Source: Bacteroidales bacterium
Lineage (GTDB): Bacteria; Bacteroidota; Bacteroidia; Bacteroidales; Prolixibacteraceae
Direction: 5' to 3'
NCBI GenBank assembly: GCA_012729335.1
Contig: JAAYDJ010000035.1
Span: forward strand, 248,001 to 312,000
DNA length: 64,000 nucleotides
Shown: positions 39,405 to 47,905 of the stretch, piece after piece
Numbering within the stretch: the stretch's first letter is position 1
Layout: each line of letters starts with the position of its first letter
Notes under the pieces: generated by a model
The model's input: only the letters and a program-made list of their open reading frames with translations
The model's database searches: none
Told to the model about the DNA's origin: nothing
Program-made: the position numbers and the translations under genes

Positions 39405-40690
39405 GATTTGGTGGTATCCTGGTATTCGTAACTGCGCGTCGACGTGCGGATAAAATATTCGGTATCCTTCCAGGAGCCTCCCCTGACCACCTTGCGCTTC
39501 ATCACCGGGGGGTCGTCGGGCAGGGCATGGTAGTCGATTTCGGGATTCATGTCATTGATCAGGTCATAACCTGCCTCGAAGTAAGCGCTGCTGGTCCATT
39601 CGGCCACATTTCCCGACATGTCGTAAAGTCCGAAGTCATTGGGATCAAAGGAGCCTGTGCGGGTGGTGGTCACACGTGATTCGCTGTCGGCGACGTAATT
39701 GCCGCGGAGCGGCTTGAAGTTAGCCACAAAGCACCCCTGCTGGTTCCGGGCATAGTAGCTGCCCCAGGGGAATTTGGTATTTTCCCGGCCGCCCCGGGCA
39801 GCCAGTTCCCACTCCGATTCGGTCGGAAGCCGGTAATCGTGGGCAGGGGTGTCGTTCAGACGGGAACGGTAGCTCTCATTCAGGCGTGTTCGCCAGTTGC
39901 AGAAGGCCCGCGCCTGATCCCAGCTCACCCCTACTACCGGGTATTCGAAAAAGGCAGGATGGGAAAAATATTTGTAGGTCTGGGGTTCATTGTAGGAATA
40001 GGAGAAATCGCGCACCCAACAGAGGGTGTCGGGATAAACGGGTACCCGCTCGTGCATGATGAAAGCGCTGCGGTTCTCAACAGGGACCTCCTCCCCCCGG
40101 CTGTTGAGAACGGTTCCCTCGTAGCGCTGCGTGTCATAGTTAAAGCTGTTGGCCCGTCGTGCAGCCTGCCGGAAGTCAATCCAGTAGTAATCGTAAATCA
40201 GTTTGCGGCTGTCGATTTCAGGGCGGCCGCTGAAGCGCTCCTCCTCCGGAATGTAAAGCTCGTTGAGGGCCATCCGCACGTCGGGATCCTGCCAGTTGAT
40301 CCGTGGCTTCCAGTCAATGAGCGGCGGATCCAGGGGAACGCCCTCCGCATCCTCGGTGCGCAGGAATTCGGGATCGGCAGCCCCCAGCAGCTTGCGGGCA
40401 ATGGAATCCCTGACCCAGACCACAAACTGCATGTATTCATTGTTGGTAATCTCCGTGTCGTCGATCCAGAAGGCATCCACGGAAACATTCACCCGCCGCT
40501 GGTCTTCATGAATCTCATCATCACTCGGCCCCAGCTGAAAGGCATCCCGCTGAATGTAAACCATACCGTAGGGGGTGGGTTCAAACCACATGCCCCGGTT
40601 CCTGATCTCCTCGGCATTGTAAATATCGCTCTTCCTGCAGGAAGTCACCAGCAGAAAGGCAATCAGGACAAGCCACAGGAGTTTTCTCAT
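39347..40690 (-). CDS. Second GldK-like lipoprotein (FGE-sulfatase fold)
   Basis: A 447-residue lipoprotein (lipobox FLLVTSC, Cys 18) with the formylglycine-generating-enzyme fold used in GldK/PorK: MVYIQRDAFQLGPSDDE, DDTEITNNEYMQFV, VVGVSWDQARAFCNWRT, DYRLPTESEWELAARGG, GLYDMSGNVAEWTSSAY, RKVVRGGSWKD, SYIGFRCVRS. It is clearly a paralogue of the GldK at 44268-45629 (same motifs and insertions such as DYYWIDFRQAARR). It lies at the end of the T9SS locus but beyond a strong terminator. GldK forms the outer-membrane-associated ring of the type IX secretion system with GldN; the role of a second copy is unknown. Confidence 0.88.
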   Translation of the reverse strand: MRKLLWLVLIAFLLVTSCRKSDIYNAEEIRNRGMWFEPTPYGMVYIQRDAFQLGPSDDEIHEDQRRVNVSVDAFWIDDTEITNNEYMQFVVWVRDSIARKLLGAADPEFLRTEDAEGVPLDPPLIDWKPRINWQDPDVRMALNELYIPEEERFSGRPEIDSRKLIYDYYWIDFRQAARRANSFNYDTQRYEGTVLNSRGEEVPVENRSAFIMHERVPVYPDTLCWVRDFSYSYNEPQTYKYFSHPAFFEYPVVGVSWDQARAFCNWRTRLNESYRSRLNDTPAHDYRLPTESEWELAARGGRENTKFPWGSYYARNQQGCFVANFKPLRGNYVADSESRVTTTRTGSFDPNDFGLYDMSGNVAEWTSSAYFEAGYDLINDMNPEIDYHALPDDPPVMKRKVVRGGSWKDTEYFIRTSTRSYEYQDTTKSYIGFRCVRSSFRNELQGR

Positions 40691-40748
40691 TGCAACAGAT
40701 TTTCTCTCAGTATGTCAAACGTTTTCCGGCCCGAAAAAGTATCTTTTC

Positions 40749-40781
40749 AAAAAAAGGCCTTATGAGCATTCCCATAAGGCC
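40749..40781 (-). terminator. Rho-independent terminator between gldN and the gldK paralogue
   Basis: Minus strand GGCCTTATG-GGAATGCT-CATAAGGCC (9-bp perfect stem) plus seven T, 20 nt after the gldN stop. It marks the end of the main T9SS transcript. Confidence 0.93.
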
Positions 40782-40801
40782 TTCTGACCTGTGCAGGAAG
40801 A

Positions 40802-41662
40802 TCAGTACTCCCAAAGGTCCTGCTCCATATTGAAGATTTTGTCCTCGATCCGCTTTGATTCGAGCATGGCCTCCTTGCCGCTCAGGTACTGGCTGATGGT
40901 CCGGTTGTTGTACACGTTCGATTCCTGGACGATGTAGCTGTTGAAATAGCGTTTAATGAACAGGTCATCGAAGGTCATACGGCGGGCGTCGTTATAGGGA
41001 TTAAAAACCATGTTGCCGGCCAGCAGATTGCGGGCTTCGGGATAATAGATCCAGAAGACCTTGCGTCTTTGTACGGGACTTCCTTCCACATCGGTGCGGT
41101 AGAACTCCTGGATGGGGCAGATACCCACAATGCGGACCTGCAGGCGGCTGTTTTGTTTGTCGAAGTACCATTCCTCCTTGATCATGAACTGCTTGATCTC
41201 CTCCAGGCGGATCTCTCCTTCGATGGTGCGCATTTCCATTTCACCTGTATCGAAGTTCTGCACCTCCCGGGTTACGGTTTCGGCCCCGAAGGCGGCCTTG
41301 ACTTCCGCCATGGTCATGGGGGTCTTGAAATCGTCATCGTTACGGGCGTCATAGGCCGTGATCAGCCCGTCTTCCACACCCTTGAGCAATAACCCGGCCA
41401 GGTTGGTAAGCCCTTCGGCCGGCTTCGTGGGATAATATAGCGGCTGGTTGATTTTTTCCCTCACATCGATGATCCGCCAAACCATCTGCGACCAGAAAAC
41501 ATCGGCCTCCCGCACCATAGGGACGGGCATGGGCTTTTTCTGGAAGACATCCTGCCGCTTGAAAGCGCCGTTGATGATCTGGGCCTCCGCCTTCCTTCCG
41601 GGGAAAAGGCCCCCCACGACGCACATAACCATTATGGACAAAACTATTCTCTTCATCTTCAT
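40802..41662 (-). CDS. gldN: Type IX secretion system protein GldN (PorN)
   Basis: A 286-residue periplasmic protein with a signal peptide (MKMKRIVLSIMVMCVVGGLFPGRKAEA) and GldN family blocks: VREADVFWSQMVWRIIDVREKINQPLYYP, FMIKEEWYFDKQNSRLQVRIVGICPIQEFY, VFWIYYPEARNLLAGNMVFN, RMTFDDLFIKRYFNSYIVQESNVYNNRTISQY. GldN joins GldK in a large periplasmic ring under the outer membrane. Its ATG overlaps the gldM TGA (ATGA). Confidence 0.96.
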   Translation of the reverse strand: MKMKRIVLSIMVMCVVGGLFPGRKAEAQIINGAFKRQDVFQKKPMPVPMVREADVFWSQMVWRIIDVREKINQPLYYPTKPAEGLTNLAGLLLKGVEDGLITAYDARNDDDFKTPMTMAEVKAAFGAETVTREVQNFDTGEMEMRTIEGEIRLEEIKQFMIKEEWYFDKQNSRLQVRIVGICPIQEFYRTDVEGSPVQRRKVFWIYYPEARNLLAGNMVFNPYNDARRMTFDDLFIKRYFNSYIVQESNVYNNRTISQYLSGKEAMLESKRIEDKIFNMEQDLWEY

Positions 41663-43263
41663 CGGATTTTAAAACTGATGGGATCGAGGGTACGATCGGT
41701 ACCGTCATCGCCCCGGGCTTTGATGTTGTCAAAATAGACGATGCTGCCCACGGCCAGATTGCGGAACTGGGCTTTCTGGTCGGCCGTAAAGCGGTTTCCG
41801 GCGGCTTTCCAGGTGTTGACATAGCCGCCCGCACCAGTCAGGGAGACATCGAACTGGGTCACCGTAAAACGGAGTTCGAAGTCAAAATCCTCGAGCACGG
41901 CCATCATGCCATCCTCCAGCATCAGATCTTCCTTTTTGATGTTCCCTCCCGAGAGGTTGGCAATCTTAGCCACCGGATCAGGGACTTTCTTTACCCGGAA
42001 ATTCATGGTCCCCATCAACCGTTCACCGCCCGAGAGGCGGGCAAATACCGACACGGTGGTCCGCCGCCCCTGCTCGTCCAGATCGGTGGGATACACCATC
42101 ATCTGCCCTTCGGCCGAGGTAATCCGGCCGTTGGTCATCTCAATCCTGAGGTTCTCCTTGGCGATCCCCGGCACGGAGACATCGATGGGATTGGCAATAT
42201 TCCGGTAAAAGACATTCATTTTGGTGGGTGAAATCGTCACCCCGGGGCGTGTCACCTGGTATTCCTTTTCAAAGGGATAGCTTCTTACCAGTCCCTCGGG
42301 AGTTTTATACTTCAGCACCCCGCTCCACTTGAAGGTACCCGGTTCCGTAGGACGGAGGTTATATATCGCCTTGCCGTCGACAATAGGCATGGTACGGCCG
42401 TTCACGATGATTTCAGGATCAACGGTGGTGTCAATGGCCGCCAGGAAAATCTCGGCTTTGTACTCCTCCCCCTGCAGAATGATCGATGAGTTGGCAATCA
42501 CCTGCGCATCCAGCTTGTTGAACTTGTAACTGGCCGCATCTATCTTGGAATAGAGGTAATTGAGAACGTTGGCCTCCGAATTCTTGGCATCGATCTGGAT
42601 CTTGGAAAGCAGCGTCAGGATGGAAGCCAGCGGTTTGTTTTCAAAGTAGAGGGACTCCCAGGTGGCTCCCCCGCTTTGCAGGTTGAACCGGGGATCACGC
42701 GTTTCCAGCTCCTGTGATATCACCTCCTTGAGATCGGAGTCGTCCTCGTCAATGAGGCCGATCATGAAATCCTTGTAGCTATTGATCCTGGATTTGAGCT
42801 CCGACGCCTTCTTTTTGGCGATCATAATTTCGGAAGGAGAGTTGATATCGTCCTCCTTTTTAACGATCAGGGTATCACCGCTCCGGGTTCTGACGGTGAT
42901 GAATTCGCCCCGGTCGGGATTGTCGGCATCCGATTTATCGGAACCCGAATTCAGGGCCAGTTCCTCCTTGAGCCGCCAGATATAATCGACGATGCTGTCG
43001 GTTTGAACCCTCACCTGGTCGGCTTTGGTTTTCCAGTCGGCAACCTTGGCGGGATTTTCGGCATAAGCCTGTTCAAACGCCAGGTAAACCTGCCGGTTCT
43101 TGGAATCGACCGCACCAAAAGTCTGGGTAAGGCTTCCGTCAATGACCCTGAAGGCTTCCAGTGTTTCGGCGGCCACGTTCAACGCAAGCATTGCCGTCAA
43201 AACAAGGTACATCATGTTGATCATCCGTTGCCTCGGTGTTTCCGGGCAGTTCTTTATAGCCAT
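41659..43263 (-). CDS. gldM: Type IX secretion system motor protein GldM (PorM)
   Basis: A 534-residue protein with one N-terminal TM (RQRMINMMYLVLTAMLALNVAAE) and a long periplasmic shaft made of four domains; recognisable parts include FEQAYAENPAKVADWKTKADQV, DPEIIVNGRTMPIVDGKAIYN and VTISPTKMNVFYRNIANPIDVSVPG. GldM and GldL form the proton-driven rotary motor of the type IX system at the inner membrane. It lies 14 nt after gldL and overlaps gldN. Confidence 0.96.
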   Translation of the reverse strand: MAIKNCPETPRQRMINMMYLVLTAMLALNVAAETLEAFRVIDGSLTQTFGAVDSKNRQVYLAFEQAYAENPAKVADWKTKADQVRVQTDSIVDYIWRLKEELALNSGSDKSDADNPDRGEFITVRTRSGDTLIVKKEDDINSPSEIMIAKKKASELKSRINSYKDFMIGLIDEDDSDLKEVISQELETRDPRFNLQSGGATWESLYFENKPLASILTLLSKIQIDAKNSEANVLNYLYSKIDAASYKFNKLDAQVIANSSIILQGEEYKAEIFLAAIDTTVDPEIIVNGRTMPIVDGKAIYNLRPTEPGTFKWSGVLKYKTPEGLVRSYPFEKEYQVTRPGVTISPTKMNVFYRNIANPIDVSVPGIAKENLRIEMTNGRITSAEGQMMVYPTDLDEQGRRTTVSVFARLSGGERLMGTMNFRVKKVPDPVAKIANLSGGNIKKEDLMLEDGMMAVLEDFDFELRFTVTQFDVSLTGAGGYVNTWKAAGNRFTADQKAQFRNLAVGSIVYFDNIKARGDDGTDRTLDPISFKIR

Positions 43264-43277
43264 GGCCTTAGGGTTGG

Positions 43278-44246
43278 TTACTTTTTATAATTCATGGCAC
43301 CCAACATGTTGCCATAGATTTGATTCAGCGCTTCCAGATGCTGGTTCAGTTTAGCGGCATTCTCGCGGTAACGGCTGAGTTCTTCCGCCGATGAAGCCAG
43401 AACGTCGTTGATCTTCATCATGTCGGCATTGAATTTCTGGTTGGCCTTCATCTGTTCTTCCGATCCCTTCAGCTGGCTTTCCACCGTGGCATTGAGCGCC
43501 GCCAGGTTTTTGTTGAGCCGGGTCAGGTTCTCGGCATAAGAGCCCGAGGAATCCCCGAAATGCTGCATGCTCTGTTCCAGCTTATCGGATGCGTTCCGGT
43601 AGGTCTTGGCCAACAAGCTCCCCGACTCGCTGATGCGGGTGGTAAACTCCTCTCCCGTCCTGTTCAGCTTGTCGATGATCGTCTGTCCTGAACTGCTCAT
43701 CTGGCGGGCCGTATTCTGGTAAGTGTCGACCAGCTGGGTGATGGAGTTGTGGATGGTCGTATTGGCCTTGTGGTTAATATCGGAAAGGGTGCTCATGGCA
43801 TCACTGGCCGAACTGAGGTTTTTCACGTACATTTCGGTGGCCAGGGTGGCTGAGGAGATGTCACTGATACCGCGGGCGGTATTGCTCAGCTCGTTCAGGC
43901 TGAAACTCACCTTATCGAGCAGGGCTGGCGTGATATCGGTGCCCTTCAGAAGCGTATCCAGGCCCATCCCCGGGCGCTCCGCTATCACAGGCTCCTGCAG
44001 GTCGTAATCCTCTCTCAGCTGCGGGTATACCCGCGACCACTCCGGACTTTCCAGAGGGGGTTCAAAGGCCGAGACAAAAAAGATCACGGCCTCGGTGATC
44101 AGACCAATCCCCAGGAAAAGACCGGAAAAAGGCCAATGCTGCAGTTTGAAAAGCGCCCCGATCAGCACAATGGATGCTCCCCAACTGTAAATGAACCCCA
44201 TGAAGGTTCTGGCACGTTTTGTTTTTAAGAGTTCACCGATATTCAT
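43278..44246 (-). CDS. gldL: Type IX secretion system motor protein GldL (PorL)
   Basis: A 322-residue protein: two TMs in the first 65 residues (FMGFIYSWGASIVLIGALFKLQHWPFSGLFLGIGLITEAVIFFVSAFEPP, with the Glu in the second TM that carries the proton path in studied GldL) and a long, mostly helical cytoplasmic domain, probably coiled coil, ending LEALNQIYGNMLGAMNYKK. It follows gldK by 21 nt. Confidence 0.96.
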   Translation of the reverse strand: MNIGELLKTKRARTFMGFIYSWGASIVLIGALFKLQHWPFSGLFLGIGLITEAVIFFVSAFEPPLESPEWSRVYPQLREDYDLQEPVIAERPGMGLDTLLKGTDITPALLDKVSFSLNELSNTARGISDISSATLATEMYVKNLSSASDAMSTLSDINHKANTTIHNSITQLVDTYQNTARQMSSSGQTIIDKLNRTGEEFTTRISESGSLLAKTYRNASDKLEQSMQHFGDSSGSYAENLTRLNKNLAALNATVESQLKGSEEQMKANQKFNADMMKINDVLASSAEELSRYRENAAKLNQHLEALNQIYGNMLGAMNYKK

Positions 44247-44267
44247 TGCTTTTCAGATAAGATTGGT

Positions 44268-45629
44268 TTAAAACTCACTGCCAAAGGTAGACCTCACACA
44301 GCGGAAACCAATGAATGACTTGGTGGTGTCCTGGTATTCATAGCTCCGGGTGGCAACCTGGTTGTAATAGGCGATATCCTTGTAGGAACCTCCCCTGACC
44401 ACCTTGCGTTTCATGACCGGCGGATCATCGGGAAGGGCGTTGTACTCATAATTGGGATTGAAATCGTTGATCAGCATGTATCCTGACTCGTCGTATGCGG
44501 TGTTGGTCCATTCGGCCACATTCCCCGACATGTCGTAAAGCCCGAAATCATTGGGGTCGTAACTCCCCACACGCATGGAAGCCAGGCCGCCATCCTCCAC
44601 ATAATTGCCGCGCAGGGGCTTGAAATTGGCCAGGAAGACCCCCTCCTGGTCGCGGATATAATAGCTCCCCCAGGGATACATCGAAAATTTCTTTCCCCCG
44701 CGGGCGGCATATTCCCATTCGGTTTCGGTGGGAAGGCGATATTCCATCATTTCTGGCTGGGAACGGCTGGCCAGGTATTCGCTCTGGATGCGGGTCCGCC
44801 AGTTGCAGAAAGCCCGGGCCTGTTTCCAGGTCACCCCGACCACCGGATATTCATCGAAGCCGGGATGCCAGAAATAACGCGTCGACCAGGGCTCATTGTA
44901 GGAATAGGTGAAATCCCTGATCCAGCACAAGGTGTCGGGATAGACGTTGATGCGGTCCTTGAAGATGAAGGCGGAACGGTTCTCAATGGGAATTTCATTT
45001 CCCTCGGGGTCAAAAACGGTGCCTTCGTAACTCTGGGTCTGAAAATTGTAGCTGTTTTGCCTGCGGGCAGCCTGCTTGTAGTCGATCCACCAGTATTCAT
45101 AGAAGAGCTTGCGGGGGTCAATCTCTCTGCGGCCCAAAAAGCGTTCGTTGTCGCCGATAAACATATCCTGGAGGGCCATCAGGTAGTCGGGTTCATCCCA
45201 GCGGATCCGCTCCTTCCAGTTGATCTTGGGGGGGTCGATGGGGTTTCCGTTGCGGTCTTCGGTGATCAGAAACTCGGGATACTGCTGTCCGAGGGTCTGC
45301 CGGGCAATGGAATCACGCACCCAGATGATGAACTGGCGGTATTCGGCGTTGGTAATTTCGGTGTCGTCCATCCAGAAGGCATCGATCGAGACGGTCCGCG
45401 TGGGTTGGGTGGCCGCGGCGGGGTCCTGGTCATTGGGCCCGATGTTGAGGGTTCCCCGTCGCACAAAGACCATTCCCGTGGGCGCCGACTCTTTCCACTT
45501 CTTTTCGCGCGCCGCACCCACCAGCTCGCCGTTCCCGTAACCACTGCCATAGCCGGGCCCGCTGCACATCGAGCCCGAAAGCAGTATCCCGGTCAGGAGT
45601 ACCATCGAAATAAAAAAGACTTTTTTCAT
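44268..45629 (-). CDS. gldK: Type IX secretion system lipoprotein GldK (PorK)
   Basis: A 453-residue lipoprotein (LLSGSMC, Cys 22) with the FGE-sulfatase fold: MVFVRRGTLNIGPNDQD, DDTEITNAEYRQFIIWVRDSI, VGVTWKQARAFCNWRTR, YRLPTETEWEYAARGGK, FGLYDMSGNVAEWTNTAYDES, RKVVRGGSYKD, SFIGFRCVRSTF. In canonical position between sprF and gldL, so this is the orthologue of GldK; the second copy at 39347 is the paralogue. Confidence 0.95.
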   Translation of the reverse strand: MKKVFFISMVLLTGILLSGSMCSGPGYGSGYGNGELVGAAREKKWKESAPTGMVFVRRGTLNIGPNDQDPAAATQPTRTVSIDAFWMDDTEITNAEYRQFIIWVRDSIARQTLGQQYPEFLITEDRNGNPIDPPKINWKERIRWDEPDYLMALQDMFIGDNERFLGRREIDPRKLFYEYWWIDYKQAARRQNSYNFQTQSYEGTVFDPEGNEIPIENRSAFIFKDRINVYPDTLCWIRDFTYSYNEPWSTRYFWHPGFDEYPVVGVTWKQARAFCNWRTRIQSEYLASRSQPEMMEYRLPTETEWEYAARGGKKFSMYPWGSYYIRDQEGVFLANFKPLRGNYVEDGGLASMRVGSYDPNDFGLYDMSGNVAEWTNTAYDESGYMLINDFNPNYEYNALPDDPPVMKRKVVRGGSYKDIAYYNQVATRSYEYQDTTKSFIGFRCVRSTFGSEF

Positions 45630-45651
45630 AGTTCAGTAGACTATCGTTTTT

Positions 45652-46602
45652 TTACAAAAACCTCACACTTTTATACTTGCGGCTGCGGTTCTTCTCCACC
45701 TCGAGCGAATAGCTCAGGAAGAGCTCGTGCGAACCATACCCATAGCGCCCCAGGGCAGAAGTGACCAGGTCAAAGGAATACCCCAGTCGGAGACCGTTAA
45801 AGAGTTCCGCTCCAAAGAGAAGCGAAACGGCGTCCTGGAGCCGGTAAGAGAGGCCCGCCCAGAGCCGGTCTTCGTACACCACATTGGTATTCAGGTCAAT
45901 CTGCCACCCTGCCAGGTCGCTTTTCAGCAAAAAGGAAGGGCGCAACTCAAATAACGGATCGGGCAGTTTCATATTGTATCCGCCCATTAAATAATAATGC
46001 CTGGTCAGATAGGTACTGGCCAGATCGGAAAACCTGATGGAGGGCTCATTCAGGTGGGTTACCGACAAGCCGGTATAATAATTGGGCCCCTTCAGGTAAA
46101 TGCCCAGCCCGGCATCGAAAGCCACCTGGCTCACCTCCCCGTCAGGGATTGCCGGATCAGACCCCGGAGGAGTGAAAATCCCCAGGTCGTCATCGGGAAT
46201 CTCCCATTCCCCCTTCAGGCTTTTGTTGAACATCCCCAGGGAAACCCCCACGCCCAGGGTCCCAAATGTCAGGGACTTTTTCCAGGCATAGCTCACATTC
46301 ACGAGAACGTTCTCCTCGGGCCCCAGGTTGTCGCTGATGATGTTCATCCCGATCCCCGAGGGTCTTCCAAACAGCTCTATCACAGCATCGGCACTGAAAA
46401 CCAATGTCCGGGGTGCATTGTCAAAGCCTGTCCACTGGTACCGGTTCAGAATGGTTCCGCTGATGGCATCATCACTGCCAGCAAAACCCGGATTAACACC
46501 CAATTTATAGAACATATTATTGGTATACTGCGGATCCTGCTGACCAACTGCCGTTAAATATACGGTAAATATAAAAAATAAAAAAGAAATTATCTTTTTC
46601 AT
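45652..46602 (-). CDS. sprF: PorP/SprF family outer-membrane protein
   Basis: A 316-residue protein with a signal peptide (MKKIISFLFFIFTVYLTAVGQ) and the PorP/SprF start QQDPQYTNNMFYKLGVNPGFAGS. The rest alternates short beta strands of a 14-strand-like barrel and ends SRKYKSVRFL. Members sit in the outer membrane and attach to the type IX machinery or to a secreted adhesin. It heads the T9SS operon; gldK follows 22 nt later. Confidence 0.92.
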   Translation of the reverse strand: MKKIISFLFFIFTVYLTAVGQQDPQYTNNMFYKLGVNPGFAGSDDAISGTILNRYQWTGFDNAPRTLVFSADAVIELFGRPSGIGMNIISDNLGPEENVLVNVSYAWKKSLTFGTLGVGVSLGMFNKSLKGEWEIPDDDLGIFTPPGSDPAIPDGEVSQVAFDAGLGIYLKGPNYYTGLSVTHLNEPSIRFSDLASTYLTRHYYLMGGYNMKLPDPLFELRPSFLLKSDLAGWQIDLNTNVVYEDRLWAGLSYRLQDAVSLLFGAELFNGLRLGYSFDLVTSALGRYGYGSHELFLSYSLEVEKNRSRKYKSVRFL

Positions 46603-46682
46603 ACCTTATTCCCCAGCTGCCTGCCCTGCGTGCCGTACCCTGAAGAAGGGGGAGACGGGCCGGCAAAGGATGCTCATGCGTC

Positions 46683-47876
46683 CTATTCTTTTGCAAAGAA
46701 CGAATTTAATTTTTTATTATTTTGATAAACGCTCAGTTTTCGGGCAAATTTCCACCATATCGCGGGCAATTCCTGTTTGACGGCGCTGGCGTAGTCACCG
46801 GGGTTACAGGGGATGGTCCAGCTGTCGTTTTCTCCATTGAAAACCTCAATCCACCAGCGGTTGGTAGGGGGGTGGTGGTAGAAGACCACAGGTTCACCGT
46901 GGAGTTCCATTTCGACGTAGTAACGGGTGAAGGGGGATTTGTCTTTGCGGGGGTCTTCGCGGCGGCGCTGGGTCATGGCTTCCAGGAAGTACCAGATGAT
47001 CTGGGCCCCCAGGGCCTGTGCCAAACCTGTGGGGTCATTTGCGGGATTGAGCCCGAAAAGACCGAAGACTTCCAGTGCGGGACTCAGTCCGGCATAGCGT
47101 GCCAGCCGGCAGGCTTCCTCACTGTGGAGGCCGTTGGGGGGAGATCCCGCAGGGCTTCCGGTTTCCGAGCCTTTGACAGCCCCCAGGTCAAAACTGAGAA
47201 AGGTGGTATGCCTGAGCAGGGGTTCCGCAGCGGAAAAGTCATCGCGCAGGCTTCCCAGGCTGAGCAGGTCAAATGTAAGGTCATCAAGGAAGCGGCTCAC
47301 CGCAGGAGGCACCAGCGGGGCTTGGGTTCCCATCACCTGGAGATGAAAAAGGGAGGGATTTTCCTTCAGCACCCTGGTGAGGAAATTGCCCGGGCCGGTC
47401 ACTTCGCGGCCCGCCTTCACATCGACGCGGGCATCAATGACCGAAAGCACAAAATCGGGCCTCTCCCTGAAAGTCCTGCAAATGCCGATACTCTGGTCCT
47501 GGCCTCCGCCCAGAAAAACCACGGTGATGCCCTCCCCGGTGAGGGTGTCGGTGACGTCGCGGAGGGCAAACAAAAGGTCGCGGGGTCCTTTGCCGGCACG
47601 CAGGTCACCCAGGTCCACCACCCCTGTCGACTCGCCAAAATGGCTCAGCCCATAGAGGTGCCTGCGCAGGGCAGCCGGGGCCTGGGCCCACCCCCGGGGT
47701 TGACCTTCTCCCACATGGGGGACCCCCACCAGAGCCACTTTCACCTCTCCCGCCCCAGCCGTGGGCACCCTCAGCGTATCCCTCTCCAGGTAATACCCCA
47801 GCGTATGACGGCCAAACTTCTGGTCATCCCGGAACTTCCCGAAATCAACCGGTTCAAAATAGTGGCTTAACTCCAT
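46683..47876 (-). CDS. Arginase/formimidoylglutamase-family protein, probably inactive
   Basis: A 397-residue ureohydrolase-fold protein whose metal-ligand motifs are degenerate: GGGHD is GGGQDQS (about residues 123-129), DAHxD is DARVD (148-152), and SxDxDxxDP is SFDLGAVKG (228-236). Most His/Asp ligands of the dimanganese site are therefore gone, so hydrolysis of guanidino substrates is unlikely. The start ATG at 47876 gives MELSHYFEPVDF; 47888 is an alternative, and earlier codons overlap topA. This topA - arginase-like - sprF/gldK order recurs in Bacteroidota (recalled, not checked here), suggesting a conserved non-catalytic role. It starts 29 nt after topA. Confidence 0.8.
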   Translation of the reverse strand: MELSHYFEPVDFGKFRDDQKFGRHTLGYYLERDTLRVPTAGAGEVKVALVGVPHVGEGQPRGWAQAPAALRRHLYGLSHFGESTGVVDLGDLRAGKGPRDLLFALRDVTDTLTGEGITVVFLGGGQDQSIGICRTFRERPDFVLSVIDARVDVKAGREVTGPGNFLTRVLKENPSLFHLQVMGTQAPLVPPAVSRFLDDLTFDLLSLGSLRDDFSAAEPLLRHTTFLSFDLGAVKGSETGSPAGSPPNGLHSEEACRLARYAGLSPALEVFGLFGLNPANDPTGLAQALGAQIIWYFLEAMTQRRREDPRKDKSPFTRYYVEMELHGEPVVFYHHPPTNRWWIEVFNGENDSWTIPCNPGDYASAVKQELPAIWWKFARKLSVYQNNKKLNSFFAKE

Positions 47877-47905
47877 TCCGTTTCCCATGGCTTCCCAGGA
47901 ATTGC

